Of a DNA stretch of 64,000 nt, positions 10,036-22,150 are shown piece after piece (positions within the stretch are counted from its first letter, which is position 1; each line of letters starts with the position of its first letter). Location: positions 82,519,892 to 82,583,891 of the forward strand of contig JAVMKO010000001.1 of NCBI GenBank assembly GCA_032164245.1, in the 5' to 3' direction. The notes beneath the pieces are model-generated. The model saw only the letters and a list, made by a program, of their open reading frames with translations, ran no database searches and was not told where the DNA came from. Made by a program: the position numbers and the translations under genes. This DNA is from Sternotherus odoratus. Lineage: Eukaryota > Chordata > Testudines > Kinosternidae.

Positions 10036-11277
10036 CTTGTTGGACACTAATGCAATACTAGGCATGTTTTAGTGGTATAGACAAGGTCTTACTGCGTGTT
10101 TGTATAGTACTTAATATAATGGGTCCCTGATGTTGGTTGGCGCATCTAGCTCTGCTAATATAAGCATTTCTAGATCACTTGGATGGTGGGATTTTGTGTT
10201 TCTCTCTATTTGTTCATATTACTTAGAAACATGGACACTGATCCTGCAGTCTGATCCATGCAGGCAAAACCTTACACCTGCATTGAGCCTCACTGAAGTG
10301 AAGGGGGCTATGAATGGGCACATAGGTCTGCTGGTATATATCAGATTACAGGATTGGCCCACACTCATCAGGATACATCTTAATTCCTGACCTCCTTAAT
10401 CATCCCATTCCTGGTACTTTTCATTTATTTTAGTCCAGTTAGATCTTTATGGCAAAACCCCAGGCAGCAGGGACATCCAGTTCCCATCCGATAATGATTC
10501 CAGTCAAAAACTTCTGAAATATTACAACACACTGTACACAACAAATGTACTGGATCTTATTAGGCCATTGACATCAATCATGTGGCCTCTCTGGATATTT
10601 GTACTGACAAGTAAGATACCCACCGTCAATCATAACAGGGTGTGTGATATAACTGTGCCACAGCAGAATAGGGTTTGCTTCATGCTGCAGTTTATGCATA
10701 AAAGAGGAATCAGATGGACAGGTAATGTCCTTGTCAGGTTTGTAATAAAGAACCTTTCCCTGTCCCTGAAGTTCCCGTGGAACATTCCTTCCTCATATTA
10801 TCAGGGGATGGACAGCACACAAAGTACTAGAACTATTTTTTGTATTTATTTGGATAGGTACAATGGCACCTTGCATGTATACAATGAGACCATACCAATC
10901 TCTCTCTGTATAGGACAGAAATGAAAATTCCCCATCTTCCTTCACTTGCCCTTGTTATTAAATTAAACCAAAACTCTTCCACGGCCCAGACCAAACAGAT
11001 ATAAGCTTAATAAACTCAGGGTTTTGCTGGATCACTGAAGGGATAATATTTCAGAGTTGTGGGGCTTTCATTAAGAATGCCCTGCCCCCAGCCTTGGATA
11101 GTTTAACTTGGGAAGTCATAATTCCAGTGATGGCATCTAACCAGAGTTAAAGTGAAAGGGGAGAAGGCAGCACACACTCCGCTTGTCTGTTAAAACAGAG
11201 GGAGAGCTCCCCACATCCTCAACTTTAATCACTGCATCCAGCTCTGTGTTTAGTCACTGAGGGCTGTTGTGGTCTGA
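10036..11277. other. No gene recognised
   Basis: Mostly AT-rich unique sequence. The 118-residue plus frame at 10568-10924 has no domain I recognise and no strong splice context, so I leave it uncalled. Confidence 0.5.
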
Positions 11278-11553
11278 GGGTACATCTACACTACCCGCCA
11301 GATCGGCAGGTAGTGCTCGATGTATCGGGAATTGATTTATCGCGTCTCATCTAGACACGATAAATCGATCCCCGAATCGATGCCTGTACTCCTCCTCAGC
11401 AGGAGGAGTAAGCGGAGTCAGCGGGGGAGCGGCGGTGGTTGACCCGCCGCTGTGGGGATGGCCAGGTAAATCGAACTAAGGTACTGCAACTTCAACTACG
11501 CCATTCGCGTATATATGGGGTCAACCCCCACCCCCGTAGTGTAGCCCAGCCCT
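11278..11553 (-). mobile_element. MITE with TCTACACT ends, family A, copy 1
   Basis: The left end is 'gggtacatctacactacccg' and the reverse complement of the right end is 'gggctgggctacactacggg'. The interior carries the subterminal inverted pair 'tttatcgcgtct' / 'acacgataaatcgatcc'. The sequence matches the reverse complement of the copy at 36254-36548 along its length. Both ends are flanked by TGA, a possible 3-bp duplication. No coding capacity. Confidence 0.72.
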
Positions 11554-14150
11554 GAGACACAGAGTGAAGTGAGGCAGACACTGCTTTTGCAGAGTCCAGT
11601 CTTTATTTCTAATCAGGCTGCTTATCAATCTGTGTGATAGAACCTTAACCCAAGGCTACGCACAGACAATTCCCAGATAGATGAAGTGCTTAGTATAAAT
11701 ATGATCCACATATGTAATATCTGAAGACACCTAATCACTCAGGTTACACCGAACCCTTGTCAGGATGCCTGCAGATACAGACAAGAGGACAGTATAGCCT
11801 AGCCATATAATGAGTCACTTCTTGATGAGTCACTTCTCGACGACCAGGGTTTAAATGCCTATGAAGTCCGTGGGTGTTTTGCCATTGATTTCAATGGAAC
11901 AAATCTGAGCTGTTAGATGGAAAACTCTCTGGGTTAGGACCAGGTCTTCATCTGGGCTAAACAAAGCATAACACAAGACATTAATAAATAGCCTCTTCAG
12001 GGAAACAGTCCCTTCTGCAGGTCTCCTATACCATATGCACACATGCACATATTGGTACATAGTTGGGTTCACCTTGAGGTTTAAACAAAGGTTCTGCCTG
12101 CTTATTTCATCCAGATGCCCACCGATGTTAGCCTATATGTTTTATACCCATCCAAGGCTTTTATACTGCTGCTCATCACTGGAGAAGCTGAGTGCCTAGC
12201 TGAGCCATTCTCATTTTCTCTATTAAATCACTGGATTACTTGAGCGACAGGAAAAAACTGGGAAGGGGACTAAACAGAGCCCTAGAAGGGCAAAGGAAAG
12301 AGTTATCAGATGAAAGGGACTTGGAAGGAGAGTATCATTCAGAGGACATGGAGCTCTGGCTTGATTTGTCATTCTCTCATGAAGATCATTTCATCGGCAC
12401 TAATCTCACTTCTATCCCATGCTCTGCAAAAAGGAGCAGAATCCCCTCCAGGCACAGTGCAGCAGAACCAGTGCAGTCCACTGTCCAAAAGGGGCACACA
12501 GCCCTCAACCTTCCAAGTGCCAAAGTTGGACATGAGTGATCAAGACCAGGGATACGACAATACATTCTTCATGCATGAAACTTCATATGCTGTGGGACCA
12601 ATTTCCATCAGTGCAAACAACTCTCTCTGTAGCCTCAGCTCCAGGGGACTTCATTTCCTATGTAAATCGGTTTTAGCAATACTGTTTAACACCAAAGTTA
12701 TGCAGAACGTTGGGGAATGGGGACAAAATGAGAAACAGCCCTCAACCAAGAGACACCAGAGAGGTAATAAATGATGTCTTTGAGGGGGCTGCCAGGGAGG
12801 TGCACACCCTGATGTAGTCTGAACCCTGCTCTGCAAGGGGGTTGATAGCTGCTGGGGAGGAAATAGGGCATGCTATGTGGATCATAAGCTCATGGAGGCT
12901 TCTCTAGCCAGGAGTGGGTAGCAGCTTCTACACACAGAAGATACTCTTCTCTCCTGAAAGGAGAAGATACTCTTATCACCCCTTTTCCTGGGAAAAATTC
13001 CCAGCATCCAGCCCAGTTTCACCGTCTGAGCACTCATGGTGAATTTGACCCTAAGTATCATTGATCCACCAAATATATATTATAAAATCAGGTACCCTCT
13101 CTCAGCAGGCATGTTTTCCCAACCTTGCCTTGCTCAGACTTGAATTACTGCAAGAGAAGCCGAGCAGCAGTCTGCCATCTTTTGTAGTAATATGGAAAGA
13201 CCCGAGAAGAAAGCCGTTGTGTTCTTTGACCAAATATGGGTAACACGGGAACAAAGCACTAAACCGAGCTGGTTGCTAATTCATATGGCAAAGAGCTTTT
13301 TGAATGTTTTGTGCATTCTCGGTTTAAACCCAACAAACGCTCGGTATTTCATGTACGAGAAGGCCTAGGACTGTTCGAGTTACCTTCAGACCTTAGTGGT
13401 TCCATCTTTAAAGGTTGTCTAATGAGCTCAGTGTGGCTCTGCATGCTGGCATTGGACAATTAACTTCTTCAGGACTTGTTTGAACAGACATGCAGGTTGC
13501 TTCGCGTCTCAAATTATTCCTGGCAGGAGCAAAGGTACAACCCTCTCCTCCTGTTCCTGCCATTGTGGCCTTCCTCTGGAGCAGTCTCCTCCTTTTATGT
13601 CGGTCTTAATTAGATCATGCCAGTCCTAATTTGAGGATGCAGGTTGTAAGAAGGGGAGTGGAACACATTAATTTAGACAGAGATGAATGGGTCTGCTTCC
13701 ATCAGGAACAAAGAGGGAAGCAAAGCGAAGGCAAAAGAAGAGCAATACCTGCAGACAAATTATGTGCTAAAGCTGGAGTAATCATTCCATCAGAGCACAT
13801 TAGGGATTTCAGGTGGACAGAAATCTATATGAGATGTTCAGCTCTAGTGTTACATTTACGAGGCTAGTTATTCCTCCTTGCTTTAGTTCAAGGGGCAGTC
13901 AGGAACCGTGGGTGTATATTCATGTAATAAAAACCTAAAATCTATAGCATGCATATCAGAATTGTATATATTTTGACTATATGCCTTCTCTGCTGCCCTT
14001 GGTGTGTTATTTGACCTCTTAGATCCCAGTTGTGCAAATATCTACACGGGTGCTTAGCTTTACACATCCATGGGCTTCAGTGAGGTTACTCAGTGTGTAA
14101 AGTTAAGAATGTGCATATATGTCTTTAGGATAAGTGCATAAGGATCAGGG
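11554..14150. other. No gene recognised
   Basis: No repeat family, exon or RNA gene stands out. The overlapping plus frames at 12240-12774 read as low-complexity Ser/Gln-rich and charged peptide with no recognisable motif. Near 13490-13870 the sequence is unique-looking. Confidence 0.5.
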
Positions 14151-14153
14151 CCT

Positions 14154-14241
14154 TGGACTGTAAACTCTTTGGAGTAGGAACTGTTTTTCTGTGTATGTGG
14201 ATAGTACCTAACACATAGGTGACACCAGAATAATAATTCTA
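14154..14241 (+). repeat. Ancient L2/MIR-type tail
   Basis: 'gactgtaaactctttggagt' followed by 'gtggatagtacctaacacat' and an AATAAT end match the same 3' tail seen at 2395-2492 and 60862-60995. Confidence 0.6.
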
Positions 14242-14828
14242 ATTGTGATCATACTATACATACATACACTACAGACTGGAAAGAATAAATGGCCTCACTA
14301 AATTATGTAAAAACCCATGGTAGGTCCTTAACTGATTTGAATAAATCTGTGGCTGTGCATATGAGGAGGGACATTTAAGACTGACACTTTTGATTAAAAA
14401 TAGAATCATAATTAATCATGAGATTAAAAATATAGTCATGATTGCAGTTTTAATTGCACTGTTAATAATAAAATGCCAATATAATACATGTTTTTGGATA
14501 TTTTTCTACATTTTCAAATATATTGAGTTTAATTATAACAGAATACAAAGTGAACAGTCCTCATGTTATATTATTTTTATGACAAATATTTGCACCGTAA
14601 TAACAATAAACAAAAGAAATACTATTTTTCAATTCACCTCAACTTTCAGATGACATTGTAAATACGAATTGGCCAGCATTGTCTCCCATAAATGTAAACA
14701 AACCTGTTTGTCTTAGCAATTGGCTGAACAAGAAATAGGACTGAGTGGACTTGGTTGTCCATCTCTCTGTAGGCTGGTGGATCCAGTCACCAGCCTGGGA
14801 CAAATGATTGGAAATACCCACTTCAATT
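14242..14828. other. AT-rich sequence, nothing recognised
   Basis: Positions 14380-14640 are strongly AT-rich with repeated 'aaaatat' and 'ttttta' words; the 87-residue frame there is Ile/Asn-rich and compositional. Confidence 0.5.
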
Positions 14829-15351
14829 TGTAGCCCTTACTTCAGGGCTCTCTTTATTCTTTACCACACAAAAAAAGGGAATTGTGGCACCATACAACAA
14901 AGCAACAGTCCTGGCCTCCACTGAGAGAGGGAGGCCCTCTGGCTTCTGAGAGCTTAGATTAATGGCTGGACCTTTCCCATCTAGGGTGGTCTGCAGGGCT
15001 TTCCACAGAAGACTATACTCTAGCCCTCTTGTAGTTCAAGGCTCCCTCTTAGAGCTGGGACTGTCATTTATATCCCTAAGCTGAGAGTCATCAAAACCGG
15101 TCACCAAATGTTGACCAGCTGGGTCCATAGCTGCTTGAACTAGGGTTCTGGGGGTGCTGCCACACCCCCTGTCTTGAAGTGGTTTCCATCATATCCAGGA
15201 TTTGCAGTTTGGTTCAATGGCTCTCAGCAACCCCACTGTACAAATTGTTCCAACACCGCAGGGTCAGATGATTCCCAACACTTGCCAGGTGGGCTTCTCT
15301 CCAGAATACAGCCAGCCCCCAGCCCTTTGAGGGGAAGAGCCCCCTGTTACA
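14829..15351 (-). repeat. Possible solo LTR of an endogenous retrovirus, interrupted by another repeat
   Basis: On the minus strand the block opens 'tgtaacagggggctcttccc' (15351) and closes 'agtaagggctaca' (14829), giving TGTA...TACA ends as in LTRs. It holds a TATA-like 'tataaat' (15072-15066) and, about 210 bases downstream, an 'aataaa' polyadenylation signal (14858-14853). Positions 15117-15260 belong to a different repeat that also occurs at 54558-54678, so the LTR would have been interrupted. No target duplication is visible at the edges. No viral gene is present. Confidence 0.4.
15117..15260 (+). repeat. Unnamed interspersed repeat, copy 1
   Basis: 'cttgaagtggtttccatcat' then 'cagtttggttcaatggctct' and 'tacaaattgttccaacacc' match 54596-54678 in order with few changes. 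The upstream 'gggttctgggggtgctgcc' is also typical of this family. Class unknown. Confidence 0.6.
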
Positions 15352-16640
15352 CTCTCCCTTAGAGAGGGGAAAGTACTGGCAATTCTTCAAAGTACTGCTG
15401 CTCAGCAGATCATCTCTTAAAGACATTCTCATCAGTCCTCAATCTGGGGTTCACTTCCTGTTTTAGGGCAAGGTGGTTGAGAAAGTTGCAGTTAGGTGGT
15501 AATATATGGGGGATTGAATTTTCCTTGGTCTTCCTCAGTCTGGTTTCAGGACTTGTTTTGGCCAAAACTCCATTGGCTGCTCTAATTAGTATTCATCTGC
15601 CAATTCCCCCGCCCCCCTCCATACACACACCCAAGAACAGTTCTCCAGCCAAGAACAGCTGGAACACAGCAGTGTTCTAGACACACCTTCATTCCTCTGT
15701 CATAGGGGCTCTAATGAGGTCTGGTGTTGGGCTACTTCACTGGCTCTGCAATACTTGTGGAAACCCCTTACATTGGAGGTATCCTCTATGGGCCAGTTCT
15801 GCTGGTTGTTTGGCTCCTTTATGTTTCCCCATCATTGCAAAAGGGCCAGGGTGGAGAGCCTAATCTGTTCCAAGGTGTGCACCAGCCTTCTCTTACATTC
15901 GCCTCACAGTTTAGGGGGCTTGCTGAATTCCCAGCTGCTCCCGGCTCCCCACATAATAGCAGTGATCAGGTTGCATTGTTTTATCTGCAGCTGGTAAAAA
16001 AAGGGGAGCCCTTTCGTCTCACCTTGCCACAGTCACCCAGGCCTTTCACCTCAAGATCAGACCTCTGTGATGTGTACTATAAGGGCCTTATCTTAAGGGC
16101 ATTCCAAAACTTACATTTTCTGTGTATCGAGCAGTACTAGACACAGCACTGCAATGGCGGGTATAGGTCAGGACTCTTTAGATAGGGGCAAGTCTAGACT
16201 TCCACTTAAACTTTATTTTCTACCCATTCTGTTGCAGTAATGTTTGTTTGTACATTGATATACTTTGGTGGGGCATGAGAAGTACATTTCTGAGAATATG
16301 GAAAGTTGAGGATTAAAGATGTTTGCGTGCTAAATATCCCCCAAATTATATGTATTTTACTGTATCATTATTTTTCAGCCCATATGTTCAATTTAGCAAC
16401 AGGTTTGCAGATCTCCTGGTATCATGCACACAGACCATAGCTCTTTATACACTCAGGAATAGGGGAGCTTTAAATCAGAGCATTTTCTACAAAAAGAAAA
16501 TTGTTTAAGAATCATCTTTAGGGACTAGAGCCATCAAGTGTGAAGGGATCGAGCTAGACAAATCAGTTTCATTAATGGGAAGTGTCATGCCTGTTTGCTA
16601 CCATTCTCTAGGATCGCTATAGAAGTTTTTAGAAGAGCTG
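15352..16640. other. No gene recognised
   Basis: Overlapping plus frames at 15477-16140 have no domain. A short imperfect repeat ('aagaacagttctccagcc', 'aagaacagctgg') lies at 15633-15663. Confidence 0.45.
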
Positions 16641-17060
16641 GGAAAAATAAAGGAAAATAAGGATAATTTTTTTTTTACTTCGGTGGTTGAGTCAAAAACA
16701 ACAAGCACAAATTTCATTTCAGGTCAATCTGAAAAGACAATTTTTCATTTTCTCTCGGTGAAACAAAAAGCAAAAAAACTCCGACTGTTCTGGAGAGAAT
16801 GAAATGTTTTGTTCCACTTGAAACAAAGTTTTTTTTCATTTTTGAGTATTTTTTTTACCCTTTTGTGAGGGGGAGGATTAGTTCAATCTAGCTAAATTTT
16901 GAAATTGAAACATTATTTCAAAATGAAAAGTCTACATGTTCTGATTCCCCCCCCCCCCCATTTTTTTTTGGCTGAAACTATTTGCCAATTTCAACCTGAA
17001 TTCACAAACTGTTTTGGTCACCCACCAAACTACTCTCAGGGGAAAAAAATCACCCTGCTA
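16641..17060. repeat. AT-rich decayed repeat with homopolymer runs
   Basis: Words such as 'aaatttcatttcaggtcaat', 'gaaatgttttgttccacttg' and 'aaattttgaaattgaaacat' alternate with T runs and a 13-C run at 16947-16959. Similar phrasing occurs at 25120-25420, 28150-28230 and 49620-49980, suggesting one old family with 'aaatgaaa'-type internal repeats. The class is not identifiable. Confidence 0.4.
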
Positions 17061-17282
17061 TAGTTTTCAGTGGTCCTCCAAGGCCAGAGTAGAAGAGAAA
17101 GAAACTCAGGGGTGAAATGAGAGAGAGGGTGGAAAGGTGAAGAGAGAAGGAAAGGAACATGGGAAGTGGGGACTAGAAAATGGGGTCCAAGTGGAGAGTA
17201 TGAATGGGAAGAAGTGGGGATTGAAGATGAGAGCCTTGGGGAATGGACAGGGTTTAACTCCAAAGCTCCTAATATGTACCTT

Positions 17283-17605
17283 AGAATTTCAGAGTTACAA
17301 ACACCTCAGGAATGGCAGTTGTTCATAACACTGAAAACGTTCCTAACTCTGAACAAAATGTTATTGTTGCTCTTTCAAAAGTTTACAACTGAACATTGAC
17401 TTAATACAGCTTTGAAACTTTACTATGCAGAAGAAAAATGCTGCTTTCCCTTTATTTCTTAGTAGTTTACATTTAACACAGTACTGTACCGTCTTTCCTT
17501 TTTTTGGTCACTGTTGCTGCCCGATTGTGTACTTCCGGGTCCAACTGGGGTGTGTGGTTGACTGGTCAGTTTGTAATTCTGGTGTTTAACTCTGAGGTTC
17601 TACTG
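17283..17605. mobile_element. Tigger-derived non-autonomous element, family T, copy 1
   Basis: Left part 'tttcagagttacaaacacct' and right part 'ttaactctgaggttctactg' form the inverted ends of a Tigger-type element: the 'cagagttac' and 'taactctgag' cores pair. Between them lie 'gttcataacactgaaaacgt' and 'tttacaactgaacattgact'. The right terminal CAGTAG motif is intact but the flanking TA is lost. The right half matches the fragment at 41255-41391. No transposase remains. Confidence 0.72.
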
Positions 17606-20439
17606 GACTCTCTTATCAAAACCCAAGATTTTTGTCTGGAAGTTACATCTTTGCTGCATGATCTGCATGGGTTTATGATTACTTTGCGGGTGGAATTTAA
17701 GAATGATCTATAAAACAAGCCCTAAATGGTTTGGGACCCAATTATATGATGGATCAGACCCTCCCTTCTCAGGTAAGGTCATGGCAGTTGTGAGGCACTG
17801 GAGTCTCACACCCCTTGGGTTTCCTCTGGAGGGTGCTGCTGTCAGGGCATTCACAACGAGAGGAGCTCGGATTTGTTAATCTATGATTCACTTCTGTTCT
17901 CCTGGTTCTCCCTGGTGGGAGCTGGGCGAGGGATCTGAGTTGTTCAGTGTGGAGCCTCCCATCAGATTTATTTTTATGAGCGCATTCTAGAAGAGCTTGT
18001 TAGGAGCACTGAGGACTGTGGCTTGATTGTGTTCCATTTTGCTGTGTTATCATGTCGGCTATGTTATACTGCAGCCTCCTTGAAAGTTCCTGTATTTCAG
18101 CTGCATTAACGATATCGATCCTAGTTGTGGTTTTAATTTGGCCCAGCACCTAGGGCTCCGAGAGGCACCATATTCAATCTAACGAAATAAAATACATGTA
18201 ATGGGACTGTGCTGCCTTTGTTTTCTTCCCCATGTTGGAAATATTCCCCCTCCCCCTCTTCTTCAGTAGAAAGCTGCAGAGCCAGCTTCTCGGGCTTTCC
18301 TTCTCTGAGCTGCAATGAGATCTGGCTCCCTGTTAATGAGCAGCCTTTAGATTCTTCTAGACACGCTGTGACTTGGCCCCTGTTTTCCTTGACTCTGTGC
18401 CAAGCCTATTACACGTGTCAGCGTAGCAAGGGAAATGGAAGAATTATGATTTCCATTTGGCGTCTGCTGCCGCTTAGTCTAATTTTCACCGGCTATGAAA
18501 TACAGCAATTGCCGTTTGGTTTTGGTTTTCCTTTGCGGTCTCTCAAGCCCCGCAAATAACACGATAAACCACTCCAGTAAGAACCCTTTTTTTGTAAAAT
18601 AGGGACTCATTTGTTCTGGGGTGAAATTTCATTATCCAGAGAGTTTTGTTGCAAGGGCGATAATGAGGTTATATCTAATCAGAACACACAGAATGCTTTA
18701 CCATTAGCGCCGTTCCACTACTTCAGAAGGAGTGTGGTGGGGGTGCGGGGCAGCTAGGAGCCAGGGATATGAAGACGTTCCTTTGCCATGCTGAGCAGTG
18801 TGGACGGTGGGTCGGAGAGAGGATACTCCGAGATGGAGACATTTGTAATGCCTATGTCAGCTGCGGGTGTCTAGTTGCTGTGTAAACACACCCTAAGTGA
18901 CACAAACGCAAAACGGGTCAGTCATTCCAATTCTAATCATAAGACTATGCTTCTGCTCCAGCAACCCGTTCCACTGAGAGAAAACCTAAGAGGCCCTGAC
19001 ATAACTTGACATATCTGGGCACTCTTTCCCTTCAAAATCTTTGCTACATATTTAGACTCTCTCCTGCACGCCATAGCAGTGCCAAGCGTGAAAAGGCCAT
19101 GCATCTTTTCCGTTGTGGACTCCTGCAGTATGAGAGTCATCCATGGCAAAGAGTCCATACAACTGGCTCCTACCTCATCCTGCTCCTAGTTTAGTGGCAG
19201 TGAGGAGTGTGGAGGGGCAGAACTACAGCATGCTGTGCTCTGGCTATCCCTGAGTGACAGCCAGCCAGCTGGTGTTGGTTACAGCAGCCCCAAGTCTGCT
19301 CTAACTTTTGCCTGGATCAAGGCTGGGCCAAATTTGTGCAGAGAATCAGGGAGTTGTAAGACTTCCTGATGGCCTCCCTCCTTCTCCCCCTGCACATCTC
19401 CTGCGCCCAGTGGATCTGGGCTATAAAATCAATAGTATGCATCCATCAGGATATTTACATTATAGAACAAGACATGGAGACAAAATTAAGGCTGGGTGGG
19501 CGGTGTGATAGTGTGTAATGAAGGATTATATGGCCGTGAGAGAACTGGCGACTGCTGCCAGCTACAGAAAGAAAAGTGCGATATCATTTATTACCATTTA
19601 GCTGCTTGCTGCTGTTATGATTAGCTAGTACTTTGTGCAGCTGCGGGAAATTTTTTTCCACACAACATAAAATTGCCACATGGCGGCTTTCACCAAACTT
19701 GCATGAAGGAGAAGGGGAGAGGAGAACCCACCCTTCTCAACTGATCAGCCTCACAAGAGTTTTGCCATAAGCCAGTTGGCTCCTTACAAGAAAAAGCCTC
19801 ATTTGCTCTGACGAGAAAAACAAAACAGTGTGACGTTTGAAGGAAATTCTGCAGAACTCAGTAACGTCAGGCAAAAGGGTGAATTGAAATGGCTCAGAAA
19901 TGCCCATTCCTAGCTGAAAGTCACACAGCACCAGTCCTGGCACCCTGTTGCCCTTGTTTCAGAGATTCTCTCTCTCTCCTCCGCAGCTGCTCCCGGCACT
20001 GTGTGGGCCTGGGGAAAGGGAACGATTCTCAAACGACAGACCCTTCCCACCCAGTCCAATATGCCTGCCAGCCAAGGCCAAGCCAACAGTCCAGTTTATA
20101 CTCTCACCTACATGGAAGGGGGAGTTGGGTTTGAATTCCTCTGTGTGGATTTATTTGGCTTTTTTTGTGGGGGCCTCTTCTAATATTTTCCTATTTTTTA
20201 AAATAATGGCTCCAGCACAGGTGTCCTTCCTGAGGGGAATCACAGATCCTGGCTTACAGGATCTCACTGAATAGGCCCTTTCTAGTCTACTTCTTTCTCC
20301 TCCTCATCAGGGTCAGGCGTTCCGCACATGTGGAGGAGGGATCCCTCAAGGCTCCAGTGGCAGCTGCTACAGATAAAACAGCCAGATGTATCATTGTATT
20401 TCTAGTCACAGCTGAAAGCAAGAGATAAGTTTCAGAACT
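17606..20439. other. No gene recognised; MITE end at 18858-18893, possible conserved block at 18340-18560
   Basis: 'cagctgcgggtgtctagttg' and 'ctgtgtaaacacaccct' at 18858-18893 are the end of a MITE family also seen at 52996. Positions 18340-18560 contain no familiar repeat and have many phased AT words, so they are a candidate conserved non-coding element. Positions 19560-19690 are similar in character. The ORFs here show no domains. Confidence 0.45.
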
Positions 20440-21010
20440 CCTTTCCTACAAGAGTTTTACATAGGACATGCCTGACACCTCAACTTTGGGGTGCTTTCCA
20501 GTGGTAGCCATGGTGAGTCCGGCCCAGCCGAGATGGGGGCGGGGGAATGAGAAGGGAATTGGTTTGTTGCGTAAAACAATGGAATTTAGGCCCCCGTGTC
20601 CATTGATATGACAATGAACACTGGCACCATTTTCCACAGGCAATGGTGATTTTTAGGTGATATCTCACTCCTGAGGGCAACAAAGGCACAGAGACCACAG
20701 CTGCTGCTGCTGAAGCTGCCCAGGCCCATATGCTGCTAGCCTCTTCAGTGCCAGCTGAACTCATCACAGAAGGTCATGGGAAAGTGTCCTGCCATAGAGA
20801 GAGAAATAAGGCTGAAATCCCTAGAAACCATGGGGAGAGGATTGCAGACTCTCTCTACGAACGTTTAATCGAGATGTTTCAGGAAGATACAAGGGACATC
20901 CCTGTGTACGTAAAGCACCTGCTCCACCTGGCCCCCCTTGCCTCTCTACAGGGGATTGAAAAAAAAACAGAAAACTCTACCTCTGTTGCACAGCGACCTC
21001 TTCTCAGATG
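20440..21010. mobile_element. Decayed internal segment of a DNA transposon
   Basis: The stretch around 20635-20900 ('gatatctcactcctgagggc', 'aacaaaggcacagagacc', 'gtgtcctgccatagagagag', 'aaataaggctgaaatcc') is in my recognition a diverged copy of an internal segment that accompanies the Myb/SANT-type transposon gene in turtles. It lies directly beside the foldback at 21033 and the Myb/SANT relic at 21430, so the whole 20.4-22.15 kb interval is plausibly one element. The 93-residue plus frame at 20730-21011 could be part of it but has no domain I can name. Confidence 0.4.
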
Positions 21011-21032
21011 AGTAAAAACTATGAAAAGTTGG

Positions 21033-21395
21033 TACCTGTGTCCTGCTAACTTGGGGATGGGCCGGTGCCATCTTTACATTTAAGCATTGTAAGGCAAAAT
21101 GCATGCACACACTTACCCATGGTTCCTTCCCCTGGATTGGTCTTGCCCGTGCTTGGCTGGAGAGACTTGCTAGATAGCAGTGGGGTCTCTAACATGTCCA
21201 GGCACATAGCATAGCTGGATTTTCCCTGCCCCGCATGTCCCTCCTCCTCTTCTTCCTTCTAGTCCCACCAGCCAAGCACGGACAAGGCCAATCAGGGGAA
21301 GGACCCATTGGTAAGTGTGTGCCTGCATTTTCCCTTACAATATTTAAATGTAAAGATGGCACCCAGTCCATCCCCAAGTCAGCAGGACACAGGTA
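21033..21395. repeat. Long foldback: 128-bp inverted arms, 107-bp spacer
   Basis: Arm 21033-21160 begins 'tacctgtgtcctgctaactt' and ends 'cccgtgcttggctgg'. Arm 21268-21395 is its reverse complement at roughly 88-90% identity, with single-base gaps near 21065 and 21135. The spacer (21161-21267) is unrelated. A transcript through it would form a duplex of about 120 bp. On the minus strand it lies just downstream of a splice-donor-like 'gtgagt' at 21419, so it may sit in an intron of the decayed transposon gene. No flanking duplication is apparent. Confidence 0.9.
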
Positions 21396-21399
21396 TTGA

Positions 21400-22150
21400 T
21401 ATGTCATTGTTTTACTCACTGTTCATAGCAGGTGTCTCTGTCTCAGGCTCCTCGGAGGCATCCATAGTGCCCTGCGGGGTCTCAAACAAGTATGGCACGC
21501 AGCTCATAGTAGAAGCAGCAGGTGAGTGGACCATATCAACTGCTGGCCCCCCTGACCTTGTGGTAGGCCTGCTGCAGTTCCTTCACATTCACACGGCACC
21601 GCTGCTGATCCCTGCCACACACTTTGCCTGCATTCCCTGTGCAATCTACTCAGACGTCCACATTTCGAAAACTGGTCTGTAGCTGCGCCTACACAGCCTC
21701 ATCTCCCTACAGGCCCAGGAGATGCAATATCCCCCTGTCTACTCACGTCTAGTGCGCGAAGCCAGGACGGACAGTTACACACAACAAGGTGTTCTCGCCA
21801 AGGTGGATGGTCAGGAAAAGGCATTTCAAACAGATGTGGGGATTTTAAAGGGGGATGGCTTCCAGTCCCTGTAACCCCTAGGCAATAGAGTTCACAGATG
21901 TGACCAGAGCAGTCGTTGCCAGCTGCTGGAGGACTGTCAGGTTGACATAGGTCACACAGTGTCTAAACTTGCACTCCCTTGACCACAGCATGGTAGCCAT
22001 GGCTGAACGTTGTTTGGGGAGGTGTTATTGCATTGTTGTTACAGGGCGCTAATGTCAACAGGAGACGAATTTGAGCATAGACCCAGGCACAACTAGGTCA
22101 ACACAAGGCTACTTATTTCGACCCAGCTCTGTAGAGTAGATGAGGCCTTA
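21400..22150 (-). pseudogene. PIF/Harbinger-like transposon 5' part with Myb/SANT-like gene relic
   Basis: The outer end at 22121-22150 ('agagtagatgaggcctta') resembles the TCTACACT-type terminus used by neighbouring MITEs. Reading inward on the minus strand, 21612-21557 encodes 'RDQQRCRVNVKELQQAYHK', followed by a stop near 21536 and then 'CCFYYELRAIL' (about 21525-21490). This matches the end of the Myb/SANT-like DNA-binding domain (basic RDQQ-CR-KVKELRQAY helix, then C-FY-EL-AIL) of transposon-encoded proteins. The aromatic Tyr/Phe core is kept, but several stops break the frame. The acidic 'SEEPETETP' tail precedes a donor-like GTGAGT at 21419. The gene is dead; the coiled-coil half is missing here but occurs separately at 8200. 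Confidence 0.6.
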
